Below are positions 63,071 to 64,000 of a stretch of DNA of 64,000 nt, in pieces; the first letter of the stretch is position 1; every line of letters starts with the position of its first letter. This DNA comes from Eubacterium sp. (GTDB taxonomy: Bacteria > Bacillota > Clostridia > Lachnospirales > Lachnospiraceae), in assembly GCA_017433615.1 (NCBI GenBank), contig JAFRGW010000158.1, positions 1 to 64,000 of the forward strand. Reading direction: 5' to 3'. The notes beneath the pieces are model-generated. The model saw nothing but the letters and a program-made list of their open reading frames with translations, did not search any database and was not told where the DNA came from. A program made the position numbers and the translations under genes.

Positions 63071-63964
63071 TTATTTGTTCCGCAGCCGGATATAAATCTG
63101 CTGCTGTCCGTTTCCCGCAGAGATTTTCCTGACTTCATAATCGCCGAGTGAATTGACAAACGATGTAAATTTCTTGTAGCCGTAGTTTCGCACATCAAAG
63201 TCCGGAAGCCGCTTTGCCAGCTGGTCTCCCAGCTTACCTGAGAAGATCCAGTCCTCCTCATCCGAAAACTGCTCGATAATTGCATTGATCGTGCGCTTGA
63301 TCCGCCGCAGCTCTCGCTGCCGCTGGCTTCTGCTGCGTCCGCCGCTGCCGGAGCGGTTTTTGTTCTGCTGTTCCGGTTCCACGCCCGCCAGCACAGACGG
63401 ATAGTTGGCGTAGTCTACTTTACTGCCCTGGTTCTGACCGCCGCGCTGTGCTGCAACCGCTGCTGCCGCCTCTTCCGCCGCATCCGCTGCGTCATCTTCC
63501 GCCTCCTCTGCAGCCTCCTGCAGGCGCTGCTCATAGAGAAGATCCAGATATTTAAACTGATTGCAGGCGGAAATAAAGGGCTTCGGCGTCTTACTCTCAC
63601 CCATGCCGATGACCTGCATTCCGGCTTCGCGGATCCGGGAAGCCAGTCTTGTAAAATCACTGTCAGAAGAGCAGAGGCAGAATCCGTCGACCGTGCCCGA
63701 ATACAGAATATCCATGGCATCGATGATCATCGCCGAGTCCGTGGCATTTTTTCCCGTCGTATAGCTGTACTGCTGCATCGGAACCACTGAATTTTCCAGC
63801 AGGACACTTTTCCAGGAATTCATCCGCTGACTCGTCCAGTCACCGTAAATTCTTTTATAGGTGGCGATGCCGTTGCTCGCCGTCTCATCCAGAATGATCT
63901 TGATATATTTATCAGAAATATTGTCTGCATCAATCAGGACCGCAAACCGCAGTTCATTTTCCAT
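63071..63964 (-). CDS. NYN-domain RNase-like protein with C-terminal LOTUS/OST-HTH domain
   Basis: A 297-residue protein. The N-terminal PIN-like NYN domain (about 1-145) has the acidic residues of the fold in VLIDADNISDKY, KNATDSAMIIDAMD and SSDSDFTRLASRIRE. An Ala/Glu-rich low-complexity linker (about 150-180) and a basic Gly/Arg/Ser stretch (about 205-220) follow. The C-terminal 70 residues (IKRTINAIIEQFSDEEDWIF to KISAGNGQQQIYIRLRNK) look like an OST-HTH/LOTUS RNA-binding module. NYN proteins are thought to be ribonucleases. A role in RNA turnover is likely. The pairing is known in bacteria but uncharacterised in detail. Confidence 0.8.
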   Translation of the reverse strand: MENELRFAVLIDADNISDKYIKIILDETASNGIATYKRIYGDWTSQRMNSWKSVLLENSVVPMQQYSYTTGKNATDSAMIIDAMDILYSGTVDGFCLCSSDSDFTRLASRIREAGMQVIGMGESKTPKPFISACNQFKYLDLLYEQRLQEAAEEAEDDAADAAEEAAAAVAAQRGGQNQGSKVDYANYPSVLAGVEPEQQNKNRSGSGGRSRSQRQRELRRIKRTINAIIEQFSDEEDWIFSGKLGDQLAKRLPDFDVRNYGYKKFTSFVNSLGDYEVRKISAGNGQQQIYIRLRNK

Positions 63965-64000
63965 GTAATTCTCCTGTTAATCTGTTCTTCCGAAAGTTTC

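Overview
The window looks like chromosomal DNA of a Firmicute of class Clostridia, most likely Lachnospiraceae or a close relative. The grounds are: roughly 50% GC judged by eye; strong Shine-Dalgarno sequences and TTGACA/TATAAT promoters; a CIRCE operator; an L10 leader with an attenuator; thiolase plus 3-hydroxybutyryl-CoA dehydrogenase; EpsC-type serine acetyltransferase; BspA-type LRRs; and MoxR/VWA genes. No plasmid, prophage or transposase gene is visible. The family-level placement is an inference.

Layout. 1-614: an AT-rich edge with a truncated AlbA_2-like gene and repeats. 615-9099 (minus): an L,D-transpeptidase lipoprotein, then a four-gene set of SpoIIE/PP2C phosphatase, TerB-N/TerB-C protein, BrxD-like ATPase and Lhr/BrxHI-like helicase with 4-bp overlaps. 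This is the best candidate for a poorly described system. 9147-12995 (minus): rpmG-secE-nusG-rplK-rplA and, from its own promoter and leader, rplJ-rplL. 13083-20400 (minus): a tight string pth-mfd-prsA-like-lgt-cysE(epsC). 20427-24225 (minus): two COG0523 GTPases (one fused to a DUF1980-like domain, one with a very long His/Asp tract), an HPr-like protein and a zinc-ribbon membrane protein. 24607-26571: a small exporter (+), tRNA-Lys and trmB. 26777-33070 (minus): the F-type ATP synthase operon, in which atpH is absent and a delta C-terminal-like domain is fused to the front of atpA. 33.3-33.6 kb: an AT-rich intergenic stretch with same-orientation DnaA-box-like sites.

33.7-49.9 kb mixes strands: aminotransferase, a 26-residue membrane peptide, a TIM-barrel epimerase, thl-hbd, a two-component system, malQ, a Na/Pi cotransporter, an unknown coiled-coil protein, the sulfur cluster cysK-metY-rrf2 with shared TCCTA-N9-TAGGA sites, and a YbaK-type deacylase. 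50.0-50.4 kb: tRNA-Gly, tRNA-Gly, tRNA-Ser. 50.5-54.8 kb (minus): a MoxR ATPase, VWA and LRR_5 triad interspersed with structured repeats. 54.9-57.3 kb (minus): tsaD, rnz and an mntR-like regulator. 57.6-62.0 kb (+): lon behind a CIRCE element, trmO and a TtcA-like gene. 62.1-64.0 kb (minus): dapF and a NYN-LOTUS protein.

How the genes work together. Sulfur assimilation is complete in outline: EpsC makes O-acetylserine, CysK makes cysteine, MetY makes homocysteine, and the Rrf2 regulator probably controls cysK, metY and itself. Translation and quality control are well represented (ribosomal proteins, nusG, pth, trmB, tsaD, trmO, TtcA-like, rnz, lon). Several unrelated proteins carry in-frame tandem repeats, often with a 36-bp period, and several hairpin-forming repeats are scattered between genes.
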